64,000 nucleotides of DNA from Acinetobacter lwoffii (GTDB lineage Bacteria > Pseudomonadota > Gammaproteobacteria > Pseudomonadales > Moraxellaceae): positions 62,001 to 126,000 of the forward strand of contig NZ_CP077369.1 of the NCBI RefSeq assembly GCF_019048525.1. Direction: 5' to 3'. Below, piece after piece: positions 8,374 through 21,395 of this stretch. The notes under the pieces were generated by a model that was not told the origin of the DNA, did no database searches, and saw nothing but the letters and a program-made list of their open reading frames with translations. The position numbers were made by a program, and so were the translations under genes. The number at the start of each line of letters is the position of its first letter. Within the stretch, counting starts at the first letter, position 1.

Positions 8374-9987
8374 TTATTGGATCTCCACATTTTCAAGTTG
8401 AGTCGTTACTTGATCAGCAACTTCAACCACTTCTTGAACTGGAATGTAGCTATTCGCTAACCACGCCATGCTTGAGTTAGAAACGTCAAGGAAGCTTTGT
8501 GGATATAGACCAAGCCAAAGTAGACCAAACGCACAGATCAACAATAATGCGATTTCACGTGCATTTAGATCTTTTAATGGATTTGTATAGTGCTGCTGTT
8601 GTGCTTCATTTGGTACACCAAACAGGGCTTTGTGAATCAGGATCAAACCGTACAAACCCGCAAATACCAAGCTGATTGCCGCAAGAATGGTAAACGCCGG
8701 GAATTTCGCATAAGCACCCATCAGGATCAGGAACTCACCAATGAAGTTACCTAGACCTGGAATACCAACCAACGCCGCAACGAAGAACATCAGGAAGAAT
8801 GCAAGATACGGGAATTGACCACGCATACCACCCATCAAACGCATATCACGCGTATGCACACGCTCATATACCTGACCACACATAATGAACAGTGCAGCAG
8901 ATGAAATACCATGTGCCAACATCATGATCATCAGACCTTGGAAGGTCAGGATGTTACCTGCGTAGATCGCAAGTAAAACGAAGCCCATGTGTGAAATAGA
9001 GGTATAAGCCAACAGGCGTTTCATGTCGGTTTGCTGGAAAGCACACCAAGCACCGTAGAAAATACCGATTAAACCAAGAATGATTGCGAAGTCTGCAAAC
9101 TGTGCAGACGCTGCCGGGAAGAACGGAATCACGAAACGTAATAAACCGTACGCCGCAGTCTTAATCAAGATACCTGCAAGATCGACAGAACCCGCTGTTG
9201 GTGCTTGCGCATGCGCATCTGGTAACCAGCCGTGTAATGGGAAAACTGGAAGTTTTACCGCAAAACCGATGAATAAACAGATCATGAATGCATAAGCCAC
9301 CGCTGGCGCCTGAGCGTCAAGCGTATTCGCCACACCTAATAGATAGTTGTAGTCGAAACGGATTTCGCCAGTCATGGTATAGCCCACAGTCACCAGACCA
9401 AGGATACCAATCAGCATCACCAAACCGGCAACCTGCGTGTAAATGAAGAACTTGTTAGCTGCATAAACACGTGACTTGCCCTCTGCCCCTTTATGACCCC
9501 AAAGGGCAATCAGGAAGTAGATCGGCACCAGCATCATCTCCCAGAAGAAGAAGAACAGGAATAAGTCAATCGCCAGAAACACACCGATGACACCACCTAA
9601 AGACCATAAAAGGTTCAAGTGGAAGAAACCAACGTTCTTTTGAATCTCGCCCCATGAACAGCCTACTGCCAATACACCCAGGAGTGCAGTCAAGCCAACC
9701 ATAAGAAGTGATAAACCATCCACTGCTAAGTGAATGTTAATGCCCAGGGTTTGAATCCAAGGCAATTTGAATTCGGCAGCCCACGAAGGTGTAGCACCGC
9801 CTAATTCATAGTTGTAAGTACCAGTCTGCCAAAGGACTATGGTCAAGACCAAGGTCACCAGCATACCGATCAGCGCGATATAACGCGGCAAGTGTTGGTC
9901 GAGTTTATCGACCAACCAGCATATGAAACCTGCAATGAACGGAATGAGGATCAGAGCCGGCAAAATAATATTGTTTGGAGCTTCCAT
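8374..9987 (-). CDS. nuoM: NADH-quinone oxidoreductase subunit M
   Basis: The second antiporter-like proton-pumping subunit of complex I, 537 residues with about 14 membrane helices. The FFFFFWEMMLVPIYFLIALWG segment near residue 140 carries the conserved membrane glutamate, and the AVKLPVFPLHGWLPDAHAQAP block near 240 is diagnostic for NuoM. It starts 1 bp from the nuoL stop codon, so the two are translationally linked. It belongs to the nuoA-N transcription unit. Confidence 0.97.
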   Translation of the reverse strand: MEAPNNIILPALILIPFIAGFICWLVDKLDQHLPRYIALIGMLVTLVLTIVLWQTGTYNYELGGATPSWAAEFKLPWIQTLGINIHLAVDGLSLLMVGLTALLGVLAVGCSWGEIQKNVGFFHLNLLWSLGGVIGVFLAIDLFLFFFFWEMMLVPIYFLIALWGHKGAEGKSRVYAANKFFIYTQVAGLVMLIGILGLVTVGYTMTGEIRFDYNYLLGVANTLDAQAPAVAYAFMICLFIGFAVKLPVFPLHGWLPDAHAQAPTAGSVDLAGILIKTAAYGLLRFVIPFFPAASAQFADFAIILGLIGIFYGAWCAFQQTDMKRLLAYTSISHMGFVLLAIYAGNILTFQGLMIMMLAHGISSAALFIMCGQVYERVHTRDMRLMGGMRGQFPYLAFFLMFFVAALVGIPGLGNFIGEFLILMGAYAKFPAFTILAAISLVFAGLYGLILIHKALFGVPNEAQQQHYTNPLKDLNAREIALLLICAFGLLWLGLYPQSFLDVSNSSMAWLANSYIPVQEVVEVADQVTTQLENVEIQ

Positions 9988-9988
9988 T

Positions 9989-11884
9989 TTATTTCCCCAC
10001 GACCTGAATCACGATCAAGATCATCAGTAGGACAACGACACCGAGCCCCATACTAGATGCATATTCACGCAGTGAACCGGTTTGACGTGAACTTGTAAAG
10101 CTGTGACCACCTTTAACAAGTGCAGGAAGTACCAGCCATAGGCCATCAATTGGATCACGACCAAAGATCTTCGCGAACATTAAATATGGCTTCACGAAAA
10201 TGAGGTCATACAGCGTATCGAAACCTAATGCGTTACGGCAGATGTTGACCAGGCCAGCACCTACAGAAGTGGCTGCAAAACGTTTGACTGCATTGTAAGC
10301 AAAAGCGAACAGCACGACACCGACTGCAAGACCTGTTAAAGCAACAGCGATTGCGATGTATTCAGCACCATGTGCACCTGCTTCAAGCGCTTCAGGAATA
10401 ATGAAGGCTGGAATTTGGGCTGCATCCAGAATGCTCATTACCGGTGCTTTCAGGACGATCGCCAGACCTGTTGAAAGTACAGCAAGAATTGCCAGTGGCG
10501 CCCAGTAAGTTGCACCTTGGATTTCATGATAAGGTGTGTTTTCTTTGCCAAAGAATACAACCCAAATTAAACGGAATGTATAAATAGAGGTTAAGAATGC
10601 ACCTGCAACACCGACCCAGTACAGTGTGTTATATACTGGCAAACCAGCAATATGACTTTGCGTCCAGACTGCAGCAAGAATCGCATCTTTTGAGAAGAAA
10701 CCAATCGTCAGGAATGGAATCGCTGCCAATGCACCGCCACCAATCGCGAAACATGCAAACAGGAATTTGTTCTTGTAGAACAGACCGCCCATCTTGAAGA
10801 TGTTTTGTTCGTGATGGTAAGCCAGAATCACCGCACCAGACGACAAGAACAATAATGCCTTGAAGAATGCGTGAGTCAGCATATGGAACAGACCTGCCTG
10901 GTATGCTTCAGCACCTACCGCCATAAACATATAACCGAGCTGACTCATGGTTGAGTATGCCAGAATACGTTTGATGTCGGTTTGAACCAGTGCAGCAAAA
11001 CCAGCCACAAGCAAGGTCACCGCACCTGTGATCGAAATAAATACCATCACTTCTGGTGCAAGTTCAAAGACTGCGAATAGACGGCAGCACAGGTAAACAC
11101 CCGCTGTTACCATCGTTGCAGCATGGATCAATGCAGAAACAGGTGTTGGACCTGCCATCGCATCGGCTAACCATGTTTGTAACGGGATCTGTGCAGATTT
11201 ACCCGCCGCACCCAAGAACAATAACAATGCTGTCCAGATAGTCAAAGATGAACTTTGGGTCATTACAGTCGCTGCATTTTCAACGATGTACTGAATGTTC
11301 AAGGTACCGAATTGCTGGAAGATCAGGAACATGGCAATCAGCAAGAATACGTCACCGATACGGGTCACGGTAAATGCCTTGATTGCCGCCAGACCGTTTG
11401 CAGGGTTCTGGTAGTAATAACCGATCAGCAGGTATGAACACAGACCTACGCCTTCCCAGCCCAGGAACAATAAGGCCAGGTTATCGCCCAATACCAGCAA
11501 CAACATGCTCGCAACGAACAGGTTGAAGTAAGAGAAGAAACGTGCGAAGTCTTCTTCACCGCGCATGTACCATGATGCAAAGATGTGAATCAAGAAACCC
11601 ACACCTGTCACCATGCCCAGCATCAATAAAGACAAGCCATCCAGCTGTAAGCTGATGCCCGGAGCAAAACCGCCAACACTGAACCAGGTCCAAAGATGTT
11701 GCACAACTGCAGTTGAACCATTATTCACAAAGTCCATCCCTGCAATCAGTGCGAACAGTGCAGATAAACCGACTGCACCGACACCAATAATGGCTGCAAC
11801 AGATTCCGGGAGCTTGTTGCGCCCCGCCGCTAACAGGACAAAACCAATGAGCGGAAATAAAATTGTTAGATATAAATAACTCAT
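9989..11884 (-). CDS. nuoL: NADH-quinone oxidoreductase subunit L
   Basis: The distal antiporter-like subunit of complex I, 631 residues. It has the NuoL/ND5 core ([19 protein letters not shown] near residue 140; [31 protein letters not shown] near 230) and a C-terminal extension that in the family forms the lateral helix reaching along NuoM and NuoN. Its ATG overlaps the nuoK stop codon (11881-11884). Confidence 0.97.
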   Translation of the reverse strand: MSYLYLTILFPLIGFVLLAAGRNKLPESVAAIIGVGAVGLSALFALIAGMDFVNNGSTAVVQHLWTWFSVGGFAPGISLQLDGLSLLMLGMVTGVGFLIHIFASWYMRGEEDFARFFSYFNLFVASMLLLVLGDNLALLFLGWEGVGLCSYLLIGYYYQNPANGLAAIKAFTVTRIGDVFLLIAMFLIFQQFGTLNIQYIVENAATVMTQSSSLTIWTALLLFLGAAGKSAQIPLQTWLADAMAGPTPVSALIHAATMVTAGVYLCCRLFAVFELAPEVMVFISITGAVTLLVAGFAALVQTDIKRILAYSTMSQLGYMFMAVGAEAYQAGLFHMLTHAFFKALLFLSSGAVILAYHHEQNIFKMGGLFYKNKFLFACFAIGGGALAAIPFLTIGFFSKDAILAAVWTQSHIAGLPVYNTLYWVGVAGAFLTSIYTFRLIWVVFFGKENTPYHEIQGATYWAPLAILAVLSTGLAIVLKAPVMSILDAAQIPAFIIPEALEAGAHGAEYIAIAVALTGLAVGVVLFAFAYNAVKRFAATSVGAGLVNICRNALGFDTLYDLIFVKPYLMFAKIFGRDPIDGLWLVLPALVKGGHSFTSSRQTGSLREYASSMGLGVVVLLMILIVIQVVGK

Positions 11885-12189
11885 CCGCGCATCTCACTAG
11901 CAGCATCCACATCCAGGTGATGGAAGCGATGATAGAACTGAAGGACGATCGCAAGACCAATACAAGCCTCTGCCGCAGCAAGCGTCAGGATCAGGATAAA
12001 CATGATCTGACCATCTGGCTGTGCCCATGCACTGCCCGCCAGGACGAACGCTAAAGCAGCAGCGTTCATCATGATTTCAAGGCTCATTAAAATAAATAGT
12101 AGGTTGCGTCGCACCATTACACCGTAAAAACCCAGTGCAAAGAGAATAGATGCAACGATCAAACCATGCTCTAAAGGGATGTTGCCCAT
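11881..12189 (-). CDS. nuoK: NADH-quinone oxidoreductase subunit K
   Basis: A small complex I membrane subunit of 102 residues with three hydrophobic helices. The conserved membrane glutamates lie in [14 protein letters not shown] and [12 protein letters not shown]; the family uses these in the proton path. It overlaps nuoJ by one base and nuoL by four, which indicates coupled translation. Confidence 0.96.
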   Translation of the reverse strand: MGNIPLEHGLIVASILFALGFYGVMVRRNLLFILMSLEIMMNAAALAFVLAGSAWAQPDGQIMFILILTLAAAEACIGLAIVLQFYHRFHHLDVDAASEMRG

Positions 12190-12710
12190 TATTCTTTTTC
12201 CTCTTCTGCATCTGGTTCACGTTTACCCAAATGGAATGCAGCTACCAAGGCAGCAAGCAATAACATCGCGGCAACTTCAACCAACAACAAGTATTGCGTA
12301 AAGAGTGCTTGACCCACTGCTTTCGGGCCCACCATTTCTGTACCCATTACCAGTGAAGCTTGTGTGTAATCAGAGTTTAATACCCATACCAGCACCAAAC
12401 CGATCAGGAAGCTCATCAACGCCGGATAAGCCCAAGCCGATGAAGTCAACCATTTTCGTTCTTGTTCAACGGTCTGCTCACCTAGGTTCAGCATCATTAC
12501 CACGAACACGAACAACACCATGATCGCGCCCGCATAAACGATCACTTCCAGCGCACCAGCGAATGGCGCACCGACGATCAGGAACATGCCTGCGACTGCA
12601 AGCAATGACACGATCAGGCTTAATAAAGCATGTACCGGATTCGCGTTAGTGACCACGCGAACCGTAGAGACAATGGCCACGAGGGCCATTAAATAAAATG
12701 GCCACATCAT
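12189..12710 (-). CDS. nuoJ: NADH-quinone oxidoreductase subunit J
   Basis: A complex I membrane subunit of 173 residues with five predicted helices. The conserved [22 protein letters not shown] segment (about residues 52-73) carries the family's TM3 with the pi-bulge glycine region. The C-terminus is charged ([11 protein letters not shown]). Its start overlaps the nuoI stop codon by four bases. Confidence 0.95.
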   Translation of the reverse strand: MMWPFYLMALVAIVSTVRVVTNANPVHALLSLIVSLLAVAGMFLIVGAPFAGALEVIVYAGAIMVLFVFVVMMLNLGEQTVEQERKWLTSSAWAYPALMSFLIGLVLVWVLNSDYTQASLVMGTEMVGPKAVGQALFTQYLLLVEVAAMLLLAALVAAFHLGKREPDAEEEKE

Positions 12711-13249
12711 GGTAATAGACTCCGTACATCAACAGGTGCACTTTCACGCTGTGCTTGACCTTTGTCCTTGCCTGCAACTGCCATACCGGTTACACGGTAG
12801 AAGTTATAGTCAGGATATTTACCAGGACCAGAAATCAGCAGGTGTTCTTTTTCATAGACCAAGTCCTGACGAACATATTCGCCAAGCTCGAAGTCCGGGG
12901 TCATCTGAATCGCAGTGGTTGGACACGCTTCTTCACACATACCGCAGAAAATACAACGCGAGAAGTTGATACGGAAAAATTCCGGATACCAGCGACCATC
13001 TTCACGTTCTGCTTTTTGTAGTGAAATACAGCCTACCGGACAGGCAACCGCACACAGGTTACATGCCACACAGCGTTCTTCGCCATCAGGGTCGCGCGTC
13101 AATACGATACGACCACGGAAGCGTGGTGGCACGATTTCTTCGGCCGGCACTTCCGGATATAAAATGGTGTCACGTTTACGTGTTGCGTGGCTGAACACCA
13201 TCCACAACGAACGAACGATTGACCCGAATCCAGCTAGAAATTTAAACAT
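12707..13249 (-). CDS. nuoI: NADH-quinone oxidoreductase subunit I
   Basis: A peripheral-arm ferredoxin-like subunit of complex I that holds clusters N6a and N6b. The 180-residue protein has two classical 4Fe-4S motifs, [12 protein letters not shown] and [12 protein letters not shown], separated by about 40 residues. An amphipathic N-terminus would contact the membrane arm. It is 18 bp downstream of nuoH and overlaps nuoJ. Confidence 0.97.
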   Translation of the reverse strand: MFKFLAGFGSIVRSLWMVFSHATRKRDTILYPEVPAEEIVPPRFRGRIVLTRDPDGEERCVACNLCAVACPVGCISLQKAEREDGRWYPEFFRINFSRCIFCGMCEEACPTTAIQMTPDFELGEYVRQDLVYEKEHLLISGPGKYPDYNFYRVTGMAVAGKDKGQAQRESAPVDVRSLLP

Positions 13250-13267
13250 TTTGTTCTCCCTGCTGTC

Positions 13268-14284
13268 TTAGGCCTGATTCATCAGAATCACAGCACCAGT
13301 TACCAAAAGGTTAACCAACGCCAATGGCAAGCAAATTTTCCAACCAAAGTTCATCACCTGGTCATAACGTGGACGCATTAATGAACCACGCGCCAGTACA
13401 AACATCATTACAAAGAATGCTGTTTTGATAATGAACCAGAATGCTGCTGGAAGGAACGGAATATCAAGGTTGAATGGCGCAAGCCAGCCACCGAAGAATA
13501 ACGTCACGATCAATGCAGAGATCAGTACCACGTTGACGTATTCCGCAACGAAGAACATCCCCCACTTCATACCGCCGTATTCAACATGGTAACCTTCTGC
13601 CAGTTCCTGTTCTGCTTCTGGTTGGTCAAATGGATGACGATGCGTTACCGCAACACCCGCAACCACGAAGATCAAGAAACCCAGGAACTGGGGAATTACA
13701 AACCAAACATCTTTTTGCGCTTCAACGATTTCACGCATGTTGAATGAGCCGGCAATTGCCACCACACCCATCAACGAGATACCCAAGAACACTTCATAAG
13801 AAATGGTCTGAGCCGCAGAACGTAAACCGCCCAGTAAGGCATATTTGTTGTTTGATGACCAGCCACCGAACAGGACTGCATAAACTGCAATACCCGCCAT
13901 TGCCATAAAGAACAACAGGCCGATGTTCATGTCTGCTACACCTAAATAAGGTGATACAGGAATAACCATGAACGACAGCACCGCAGTTGCCATCGCAACT
14001 GCTGGCGCCATACGGAACGTCAATTTGTCAGCAAACTTAGGTGTCCAGTCTTCCTTGAACATGATTTTCAGCATGTCGGCAACAATCTGGAACATACCGC
14101 CCGGACCAACACGGTTCGGACCATAACGGTCTTGCCACAAGCCGAGTAAACGACGTTCAATAAAAGACATCAACGCAGCGATCAGTACTACAACCAGCAA
14201 GATCACAATCGCTTGAATGACTGAATAGGCAATTGGCCAGTTTTCAGCCCACAACGGCGTTTGACGGATTAATTCTTGTTCCAT
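13268..14284 (-). CDS. nuoH: NADH-quinone oxidoreductase subunit H
   Basis: A membrane subunit at the junction of the two arms of complex I, forming part of the quinone chamber. It has 338 residues and about eight helices. Conserved loops include [21 protein letters not shown] near residue 45 and the acidic cytoplasmic loop [21 protein letters not shown] near 215, both hallmarks of NuoH/ND1. It starts 3 bp after nuoG. Confidence 0.97.
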   Translation of the reverse strand: MEQELIRQTPLWAENWPIAYSVIQAIVILLVVVLIAALMSFIERRLLGLWQDRYGPNRVGPGGMFQIVADMLKIMFKEDWTPKFADKLTFRMAPAVAMATAVLSFMVIPVSPYLGVADMNIGLLFFMAMAGIAVYAVLFGGWSSNNKYALLGGLRSAAQTISYEVFLGISLMGVVAIAGSFNMREIVEAQKDVWFVIPQFLGFLIFVVAGVAVTHRHPFDQPEAEQELAEGYHVEYGGMKWGMFFVAEYVNVVLISALIVTLFFGGWLAPFNLDIPFLPAAFWFIIKTAFFVMMFVLARGSLMRPRYDQVMNFGWKICLPLALVNLLVTGAVILMNQA

Positions 14285-14287
14285 GAA

Positions 14288-16966
14288 TTACACTCCTACC
14301 GCGACTGAAACAGGCTCTGCAAGAGATACCGTCGGTGCCAGACCGATTGGGTAGCCAATATAACCTGTCGGTAAATATTCAATCACTTGAACTGGAAGAA
14401 CGATTGACGTCTCACCTGCTTTCACCGTGATTGTCTGACCATCTTGAACATTCAGGCGCGCTGCATCCTGCTCACCCACTGCAAATACCGCCTCAGGAAT
14501 ACGTGTTTCCATCGCTGGTGTTTTTACCGTGAATTCACCTGAACCAAAGATATGGTGCATCGGTACTAAACGGAAGCTTTCAGCATTGACCAAGACAGGT
14601 GCCGGTGCCACGAAGGTACGTGCTGGACGTTTTGCCAAACGGTCGAATAAACGAACGCCTGAATCACCACCTTTCAATGAACCCCCTACAGTTTCCTGGA
14701 ACTTGTTCCAGGCTTGTGGCGAGTTCCAGCCAGCAGACCATGCAAATGGAACCAGTGGAGATGGAGTTTCATTGCCCACATAACCTTCCATAGAGAACGT
14801 TAATGCAGAGTCTTGATCTGTAGGCTGTTTTGGCTCATGGACAGACAATGGCGCACGCATCGAAGTACGACCTGAGTAACGACGTGGTTCACGTGCTACT
14901 TTCAAGCCATGAACACGGAAGCCCGCATCAGGTGCAACATCCAGAATGCCTTCAAGCGCAGGGACATTTTTCGCCACTGACTCGATTACGTCATCCAGTA
15001 AAGTCCAAGAAATCGCTTTGCCTTTTACGCCCGTTTCCAAAGCGTGTAACCAGCGCCAAGATTCCTTGATCGCCAATTCAGGATTGTAGTAGCTTGGGTC
15101 ATACACCTGGTAGAAACGTTGTGCACGGCCTTCTTGCGATACAACCGTACCATCACCTTCCGCAAACGAAGCGGCAGAAAGCACGATATCGGCTTTTTTC
15201 ACTGTTTCAGTTTCAGAGTGATCCAGTACGATCACATCTTTACCTGCAAGTGCAGCATCGACCTGTGCAGCAGGAAGACGACGGTAAAGGTCGTTTTCAA
15301 CCACAATTACAGTATCGTAATCTTGTGCAAATGCTTGCTCTAGGCTTTGACCACCAAAGATTGCTATACCCATCGAGTTCACTTCAGGAACCGTCAAAGT
15401 CAGACCTGCATTACCCAGATTCTGTGCAACTTGTGCAGCAGCTTCCATAATGGCAGGATCTTGCAAGCTTGTACCCGAGATAATCAGTGGTTTCTTCGCA
15501 GCTTTTAAAGTGTCCGCAATGGTTTGTGCAAATGCTTTGGCATCGTCATCTAAACCAAGAATCGTTTCACCAGCAACTGCTGCAGCAACCGCAAAACCTA
15601 AACGCGCGATGTCGTTTGGAGAAGCAACCACTTCGCCTTCAGCAACATCAGACAAACGGGTTTGTGTTGCAGCCAGGATGTAAATCGCAGATTTTGCATC
15701 TTGGGCAATACGTTGTACCGGCTCAGCTAACCATTCTTGCGTACGGCGCTCTGCCGCCATCTCTTTGCCTTTATTTTTCGCAGCCTGGCGAACAGATAAA
15801 GCCATACGTGGCGCAGTTTGTGTGAGGTCTTCACCCAAAATTAACACAGCATCGTAGCTTTCAATTTCACGCATGTTCGGGTTGTAAACACCCTCGGTTT
15901 GCATGATAGAAGCTGCCAACTCAACCAGATTCTGTTCTTTTTGAGATAGACCTGTTGAGAAGTTCTCTTGACCCACCAACTCACGAAGTGCGAAGTTCGA
16001 CTCAAGTGATGCACGCGATGAACCAATACCCAATACTTTTTTGCCCTGGATATTTGCAATGACCGTGTCTAGTGCTGCATCCACTGAAACAGTTTCAACA
16101 GTTGCACCTTGACGGAATTGTGGTTGACGCGGACGGTCTTCACGGTTCACATAACCTGTACCGAAACGGCCTTTGTCGCATAAGAAGTACTGGTTGACTT
16201 CACCGTTATAACGGTTTTCTACGCGGCGAAGTTCGCCATAACGTTCACCCGGAGAGATATTACAACCTGAAGAACAGCCTTGGCATACGCTTGGCGCATA
16301 CTGCATGTCCCATTTACGGTTGTAGCGAGCCGAATGAGTTTTGTCGGTGAATACACCTGTTGGACATACTTCAGTCAGGTTACCCGAGAATTCAGACTCT
16401 AAAGTGCCTGATTCCGGACGACCGAAGTATACACGTGATGCGTTGGCATACACGCCGAAGTCCGTACCACCTGCGTAGTCTTTGTAATAACGCACACAAC
16501 GGTAACACGCGATACAACGGTTCATTTCGTGGGAAATGAATGAGCCAAGCTCCTGGTTGTAATGGGTACGTTTGGTGAAACGGTAGCGACGACGGTCATG
16601 CTGCGTCATTACAGTCATATCTTGTAAATGACAGTGACCACCTTCTTCACAGACTGGACAGTCGTGCGGGTGGTTGGTCATCAAGAATTCAACAATCGAA
16701 GCACGGAAATCTTTGGCTTCTTTGTCTTCAATCGAGATGTAGGTATTGTCAGATGCAGGCGTCATACATGACATGACCAAACGGCCACGCGTATCTTCTG
16801 GATTCGCGTACTGGGTCACGGCACATTGACGGCAAGAGCCGACAGAACCTAAGGATGGATGCCAACAAAAGTATGGGATATCAATGCCAAGACTCAAACA
16901 TGCTTGTAGCAAGTTTTCCGAGCCGTTGACTTCATACGATTTGCCATCGACATGAATTGTAGCCAT
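14288..16966 (-). CDS. nuoG: NADH-quinone oxidoreductase subunit G
   Basis: The largest peripheral subunit of complex I, 892 residues, carrying a chain of iron-sulfur clusters. The N-terminal 2Fe-2S ligands are Cys34, Cys45, Cys48 and Cys67. The next cluster uses His99 with Cys103, Cys106 and Cys112. Further 4Fe-4S ligands are in [11 protein letters not shown] and in CQGCSSGC, the latter matching the extra N7-type cluster of some bacteria. The rest is a molybdopterin-oxidoreductase-like domain without catalytic use. It sits between nuoF (11 bp) and nuoH. Confidence 0.97.
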   Translation of the reverse strand: MATIHVDGKSYEVNGSENLLQACLSLGIDIPYFCWHPSLGSVGSCRQCAVTQYANPEDTRGRLVMSCMTPASDNTYISIEDKEAKDFRASIVEFLMTNHPHDCPVCEEGGHCHLQDMTVMTQHDRRRYRFTKRTHYNQELGSFISHEMNRCIACYRCVRYYKDYAGGTDFGVYANASRVYFGRPESGTLESEFSGNLTEVCPTGVFTDKTHSARYNRKWDMQYAPSVCQGCSSGCNISPGERYGELRRVENRYNGEVNQYFLCDKGRFGTGYVNREDRPRQPQFRQGATVETVSVDAALDTVIANIQGKKVLGIGSSRASLESNFALRELVGQENFSTGLSQKEQNLVELAASIMQTEGVYNPNMREIESYDAVLILGEDLTQTAPRMALSVRQAAKNKGKEMAAERRTQEWLAEPVQRIAQDAKSAIYILAATQTRLSDVAEGEVVASPNDIARLGFAVAAAVAGETILGLDDDAKAFAQTIADTLKAAKKPLIISGTSLQDPAIMEAAAQVAQNLGNAGLTLTVPEVNSMGIAIFGGQSLEQAFAQDYDTVIVVENDLYRRLPAAQVDAALAGKDVIVLDHSETETVKKADIVLSAASFAEGDGTVVSQEGRAQRFYQVYDPSYYNPELAIKESWRWLHALETGVKGKAISWTLLDDVIESVAKNVPALEGILDVAPDAGFRVHGLKVAREPRRYSGRTSMRAPLSVHEPKQPTDQDSALTFSMEGYVGNETPSPLVPFAWSAGWNSPQAWNKFQETVGGSLKGGDSGVRLFDRLAKRPARTFVAPAPVLVNAESFRLVPMHHIFGSGEFTVKTPAMETRIPEAVFAVGEQDAARLNVQDGQTITVKAGETSIVLPVQVIEYLPTGYIGYPIGLAPTVSLAEPVSVAVGV

Positions 16967-16977
16967 AGTCGAATTCC

Positions 16978-18309
16978 TTAAGCTTGTTCTACGTTGCTGG
17001 TTTGAGCGGCGGCATTCACAACCTTCGCTTCAAATTCGCCACGGAAATATTTGAGTGCGCCCATAAGCGGCTCCATTGCACCCGGTGCGTGGGCACAGAA
17101 AGTTTTACCAATCCAAAGCTTACGAGTCAGTTCTTGTAAGTGATCGATATCTTCTTTCTTACCTGTGCCATCTTCCAGTGCTTTCAGCGCTTTCACAGCC
17201 CAAGGTAAGCCATCACGGCAAGGCGTACAGAAACCACATGATTCGCGTGCAAAGAATTCTTCGAGGTTACGTGTCGCTGAAACCATACATTGGGTTTCAT
17301 CTACCACCATCAATAAGCAAGTTCCTAAACGCGAACCTGCTTTCATGATGCTTTCCGCATCCATAGGAAGATCAATATGCTCGGCAGCCAGGAAGTCAGT
17401 CGATGCACCACCCGGTAACCATGCTTTCAGTTTTAAGCCGTCACGCATACCACCAGCATGGTCTTCAATCACTTCACGTGCTGTCGTACCAAATGGAAGC
17501 TCCCATAGACCCGGGAATTTCACTTTACCTGATGCACCATAAATCTTGGTGCCTGGATCTTTCGACTTACCCGCAGACAAGTTGATATACCATTCAGGAC
17601 CACGCAGCATGATGGCTGGTAAGTTGTTGTAGGTCTCTACGTTGTTGACAATCGTAGGACGACCCCAAGCACCTGCAACTTGCGGGAATGGCGGTTTAGT
17701 ACGCGGGTTGGCACGGCGACCTTCTAGCGAGTTAATCAATGCAGTTTCTTCACCGCAGATATAACGACCCGCACCAGTATGCACGTGTAACTCGAAGTTC
17801 CAGCCTGTACCAAGGATATTATCCCCTAAGTAACCTTTGGCACGAACTTGCTCAAGTGCTTCATTTAAGTACTGAGCAGCTTCGATGTACTCGCCACGGA
17901 TAAAGATATAACCATGTGTTGCTTCAAGCGTATAACCCGCAATCAGCATCCCTTCGATCAATTGATGCGGAAGATCTTCCATCAACAAACGGTCTTTAAA
18001 GGTACCTGGTTCCATCTCATCGGCATTACAAATCAGGTAACGTGGACCTGAGTTGTCGTTTGGCGCCATGAGTGACCATTTGATGCCTGCCGGGAAGCCT
18101 GCACCACCACGACCTTTAACAGTCGCTGCCTTAACCACTTCCAATACATCTTTAGGCGACATGGTCAGTGCTTTTTTAAAGCCTGCATAACCTTCCAGCG
18201 CTTCGTAATCATCTGCATTACGTACGTTGGCTTGTTTGCTTAAACGCCATGTTAATGGATGCGTTTCCGGGTTACCGTCGCCATAAATTGGTTTTGGTTC
18301 AGTATTCAT
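16978..18309 (-). CDS. nuoF: NADH-quinone oxidoreductase subunit F
   Basis: The NADH- and FMN-binding subunit of complex I, 443 residues. The glycine-rich [15 protein letters not shown] near residue 65 binds NADH/FMN, and [12 protein letters not shown] near 355 supplies three cysteines of cluster N3. It overlaps nuoE by four bases at its start. The dehydrogenase module (E, F, G) is contiguous, as expected. Confidence 0.97.
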   Translation of the reverse strand: MNTEPKPIYGDGNPETHPLTWRLSKQANVRNADDYEALEGYAGFKKALTMSPKDVLEVVKAATVKGRGGAGFPAGIKWSLMAPNDNSGPRYLICNADEMEPGTFKDRLLMEDLPHQLIEGMLIAGYTLEATHGYIFIRGEYIEAAQYLNEALEQVRAKGYLGDNILGTGWNFELHVHTGAGRYICGEETALINSLEGRRANPRTKPPFPQVAGAWGRPTIVNNVETYNNLPAIMLRGPEWYINLSAGKSKDPGTKIYGASGKVKFPGLWELPFGTTAREVIEDHAGGMRDGLKLKAWLPGGASTDFLAAEHIDLPMDAESIMKAGSRLGTCLLMVVDETQCMVSATRNLEEFFARESCGFCTPCRDGLPWAVKALKALEDGTGKKEDIDHLQELTRKLWIGKTFCAHAPGAMEPLMGALKYFRGEFEAKVVNAAAQTSNVEQA

Positions 18310-18815
18310 ACATACTTCTCCAACAGCTGTTTCACCGAAGTCACTTCAACCAGACCGTGCGTGTCTTCATCAATCATTAAGGTTGGACCTTTGTCACAGT
18401 TGCCCAGACAGCAAATTGGCAGCAAAGTGAAACGACCATCTGCAGTCGTTTGACCAAACTGAATGCCTAATTCGCGCTGGAATGCTTCTGCCAAAGTTTC
18501 CGCACCCATCAAGAAACACGCAATCGAATCACATAACAGAATTACGTGACGACCGACCGGCTGACGGTAAATACGGTTATAGAACGTTGCCACACCTTCA
18601 AGGTCTGCAACGCTCATGCTCAGCATTTGTGCGATGGCATTCATTTGCGCATCATCTACCCAGCCATTACGGCGTTGTACACACTTCAGCGCATCTAGAC
18701 ACGCTGCACGTGGGTATGGGTAGTGCCCCATGTGATGTTCGATATCGTGAATTTCGTCCGCAGTCAAAATCCCTTCAACATTCACACGTGGCTTTTTATC
18801 AGTCAAAATCATCAT
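18306..18815 (-). CDS. nuoE: NADH-quinone oxidoreductase subunit E
   Basis: The thioredoxin-like 2Fe-2S subunit (cluster N1a) of complex I, 169 residues. Two ligands lie in CDSIAC near residue 95, and two in the CLGNCDKGP loop near 135. It starts 14 bp after nuoCD and its stop overlaps nuoF. It forms the NADH dehydrogenase module with NuoF and NuoG. Confidence 0.96.
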   Translation of the reverse strand: MMILTDKKPRVNVEGILTADEIHDIEHHMGHYPYPRAACLDALKCVQRRNGWVDDAQMNAIAQMLSMSVADLEGVATFYNRIYRQPVGRHVILLCDSIACFLMGAETLAEAFQRELGIQFGQTTADGRFTLLPICCLGNCDKGPTLMIDEDTHGLVEVTSVKQLLEKYV

Positions 18816-18829
18816 AATGCGATTACCCC

Positions 18830-20617
18830 TTAGCGATCCACGTCAGCCATTACGACGTCAATGGTCGCTAAATAAATGATTAAGTCAGACATAAGGCTGC
18901 CGTTAATCACAGAAGGCATTTGCTGTAAATGCGTGAAGGTTGGTGTACGGATACGGGTACGGTAACTCATGGTTGACTTGTCTGAAGTCAAGTAGTAGTT
19001 CGACGCGCCTTTCACCACTTCCGCCATCACAGATGCTTCACCCGCCGGCATTACAGGACCCCAAGATACGCTCAGGAAGTGCGTAATCAAGGTTTCAATA
19101 TCTTGTAATGTCTTGTCTTTTGGTGGTGGAACAGCCAGTGGATGGTCTGCTTTGTACGCACCAGACGGCATATTATCTAAACATTGTTTGATAATTTTCA
19201 GTGATTCTTCGATTTCACGGTAGTGAACGATGACACGTGCATAGGCATCGCCTTCGTACTCAACCGGCACTTCGAAGTCATAATTTTCATAACCGCTATA
19301 TGGGCGGTATTTACGTACGTCAAAGTCGATACCTGTAGCGCGTAGACCTGTACCTGTTACACCCCAAGCCAATGCAGATTTTGCATCGTATTGCGCAACA
19401 TTACGGGTACGACCCACAAATACTGAGTTTTTCAGCGCTGCAGTATGATATTCCTTCAAACGTTTCGGCATCCAGTCCAAAATTTCACGGATCAGGTGCT
19501 GCCAGTTGTTTGGAAGGTCATGTGCGGTACCACCGATACGGAACCATGCCGGATGCATACGATAACCGGTGATCGCTTCAATCGCGTCATAGATTTTCTG
19601 ACGGTCAGCAAACATGTAGAAGACTGGCGTCATACCGCCGGCATCTTGAATTGCAGTACCGATAAACAGCAAGTGGTTATTGATACGGAACAGTTCAGAC
19701 ATCATCACGCGGATACATTGCGCACGGTCAGGTACAGTAATACCGGCCATTTGCTCTACGCCAAGCACGTAAGGCATGTTTTGCGCACAACCACCGAGGT
19801 AGTCAACACGGTCTGTATACGGAATGAATGAATGCCAGGTTTGACGTTCAGCCATCTTTTCCACACCACGGTGGTGATAACCGATATCAGGTACACAGTC
19901 TTTCACTTCTTCACCGTCCAGCTGCAAGATCACACGGAACGCACCGTGCGCAGATGGATGGTTCGGACCCAAGTTCAGGAACATGAAGTCTTCATCGGCA
20001 TTGCCGCGCTTCATACCCCAATCTTCAGGGACGAAGCGAAGATGTTCCTGTTCGTAGTCCTGTTTGGCTTTATCTTGCAAATACGGCGTATATTCAGTCG
20101 CACGTGCAGAATATTCTTTACGTAGCGGATGACCTTCCCAATAGGTTGGCAACAAGATACGACGGAGCATTGGATGCCCTTCGAAATTGATCCCGAACAT
20201 ATCGTAAGCTTCACGTTCGTACCAGTTGGCATTTGGCCAAATATTGGTTGCCGTCGGAAGATTCAAATCGCTTTCTGCTAAGGCAACTTTAATACGAATG
20301 TCAGTATTACGCTCGAGCGACAACAAGTGATAGAACACGGTGAAGTCAGACGCAGGTAAACCGTCGCGGTGCGTACGCAGACGCTCATCTACCGCTGACA
20401 AGTCGAACAACATCACGTAAGGACGTGACACTGTACGCAAGAACATTAAAACTTCTTGTACACGTGCGCGCTCAACCCAGACTGTCGGGAAATCCTCGAA
20501 AGTCGTTTGCACAAAGAAGTTCTCACCAAATTTGGTTTTGAGTTCTTCAATGATGGCAAATGCTGGGCGTGAATCAACAGGCGTTGATTCTGGCATAGCA
20601 ATGTCAGTTTCAGCCAT
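18830..20617 (-). CDS. nuoCD: NADH-quinone oxidoreductase fused subunit C/D
   Basis: A 595-residue fusion of the 30-kDa (NuoC, about residues 1-180) and 49-kDa (NuoD, about 200-595) subunits of complex I, as in E. coli and other gammaproteobacteria. The C half contains [18 protein letters not shown]. The D half contains [12 protein letters not shown] and [14 protein letters not shown], which line the quinone site next to NuoB. The start at 20617 ([10 protein letters not shown]) is 91 bp after nuoB, the largest gap in the operon. Confidence 0.97.
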   Translation of the reverse strand: MAETDIAMPESTPVDSRPAFAIIEELKTKFGENFFVQTTFEDFPTVWVERARVQEVLMFLRTVSRPYVMLFDLSAVDERLRTHRDGLPASDFTVFYHLLSLERNTDIRIKVALAESDLNLPTATNIWPNANWYEREAYDMFGINFEGHPMLRRILLPTYWEGHPLRKEYSARATEYTPYLQDKAKQDYEQEHLRFVPEDWGMKRGNADEDFMFLNLGPNHPSAHGAFRVILQLDGEEVKDCVPDIGYHHRGVEKMAERQTWHSFIPYTDRVDYLGGCAQNMPYVLGVEQMAGITVPDRAQCIRVMMSELFRINNHLLFIGTAIQDAGGMTPVFYMFADRQKIYDAIEAITGYRMHPAWFRIGGTAHDLPNNWQHLIREILDWMPKRLKEYHTAALKNSVFVGRTRNVAQYDAKSALAWGVTGTGLRATGIDFDVRKYRPYSGYENYDFEVPVEYEGDAYARVIVHYREIEESLKIIKQCLDNMPSGAYKADHPLAVPPPKDKTLQDIETLITHFLSVSWGPVMPAGEASVMAEVVKGASNYYLTSDKSTMSYRTRIRTPTFTHLQQMPSVINGSLMSDLIIYLATIDVVMADVDR

Positions 20618-20708
20618 TGGCTTGGCTTCCTATTTAATACAAATTCAGTCAATCTAAACGATAATTACACCCATAGCGGGTGCACAACAAAACAACCTGT
20701 CGTTTAAA

Positions 20709-21389
20709 TTATTTAATTTCATCCATTGAGCGCAGATTTTTCACAGCAACACGCTGGTCTTTCTTACGGTCACGTTCCGGCATCATCTTTGGCTTATACA
20801 CTGGCTTAAGATCATCACCGATCACCGCAGAAAGCGGACGACGCTCTAGTTGAATCTGGTCTTGCAACAGCATCAATGCCTGAATCAAAGCTTCAGGACG
20901 TGGTGGGCAACCTGGAATATACACATCGACCGGGATGATTTTATCCACACCTTGTACGACTGAATAAATATCGTACATACCACCTGAGTTGGCACATGCA
21001 CCCATTGAAATGACCCATTTTGGTTCAAGCATCTGTTCGTACAGACGCTGAATTACTGGCGCCATTTTTACGAAGCAAGTACCCGCTACAATCATTAAGT
21101 CCGCCTGACGCGGTGAAGCACGGATAACCTCGGCACCAAAACGTGACAAGTCATGCACGCCGGTCAAGGTCGTTGCATATTCTACGTAGCAGCAAGATGT
21201 ACCAAAGTTAAATGGCCAAACTGAGTTTTTACGACCCCAGTTGACTGCTGTATGTACCACATCCTCTAAGCGAGTCATGAATACATTTTTATTCACTTCT
21301 TCTTCTAGCAACGGATCTTCTACAACAATACGTTCCTGAAGTGGATATTGGTCAGCATTCGGATTCGCACGGGTTAATGTATATTTCAT
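20709..21389 (-). CDS. nuoB: NADH-quinone oxidoreductase subunit B
   Basis: A complex I subunit that carries the terminal cluster N2 next to the quinone site. It has 226 residues with the tandem cysteines of [11 protein letters not shown] (near residue 64), GTCFVKMAP and [20 protein letters not shown]. All four cluster ligands are present. It lies 6 bp after nuoA. Confidence 0.97.
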   Translation of the reverse strand: MKYTLTRANPNADQYPLQERIVVEDPLLEEEVNKNVFMTRLEDVVHTAVNWGRKNSVWPFNFGTSCCYVEYATTLTGVHDLSRFGAEVIRASPRQADLMIVAGTCFVKMAPVIQRLYEQMLEPKWVISMGACANSGGMYDIYSVVQGVDKIIPVDVYIPGCPPRPEALIQALMLLQDQIQLERRPLSAVIGDDLKPVYKPKMMPERDRKKDQRVAVKNLRSMDEIK

Positions 21390-21395
21390 CCCGTC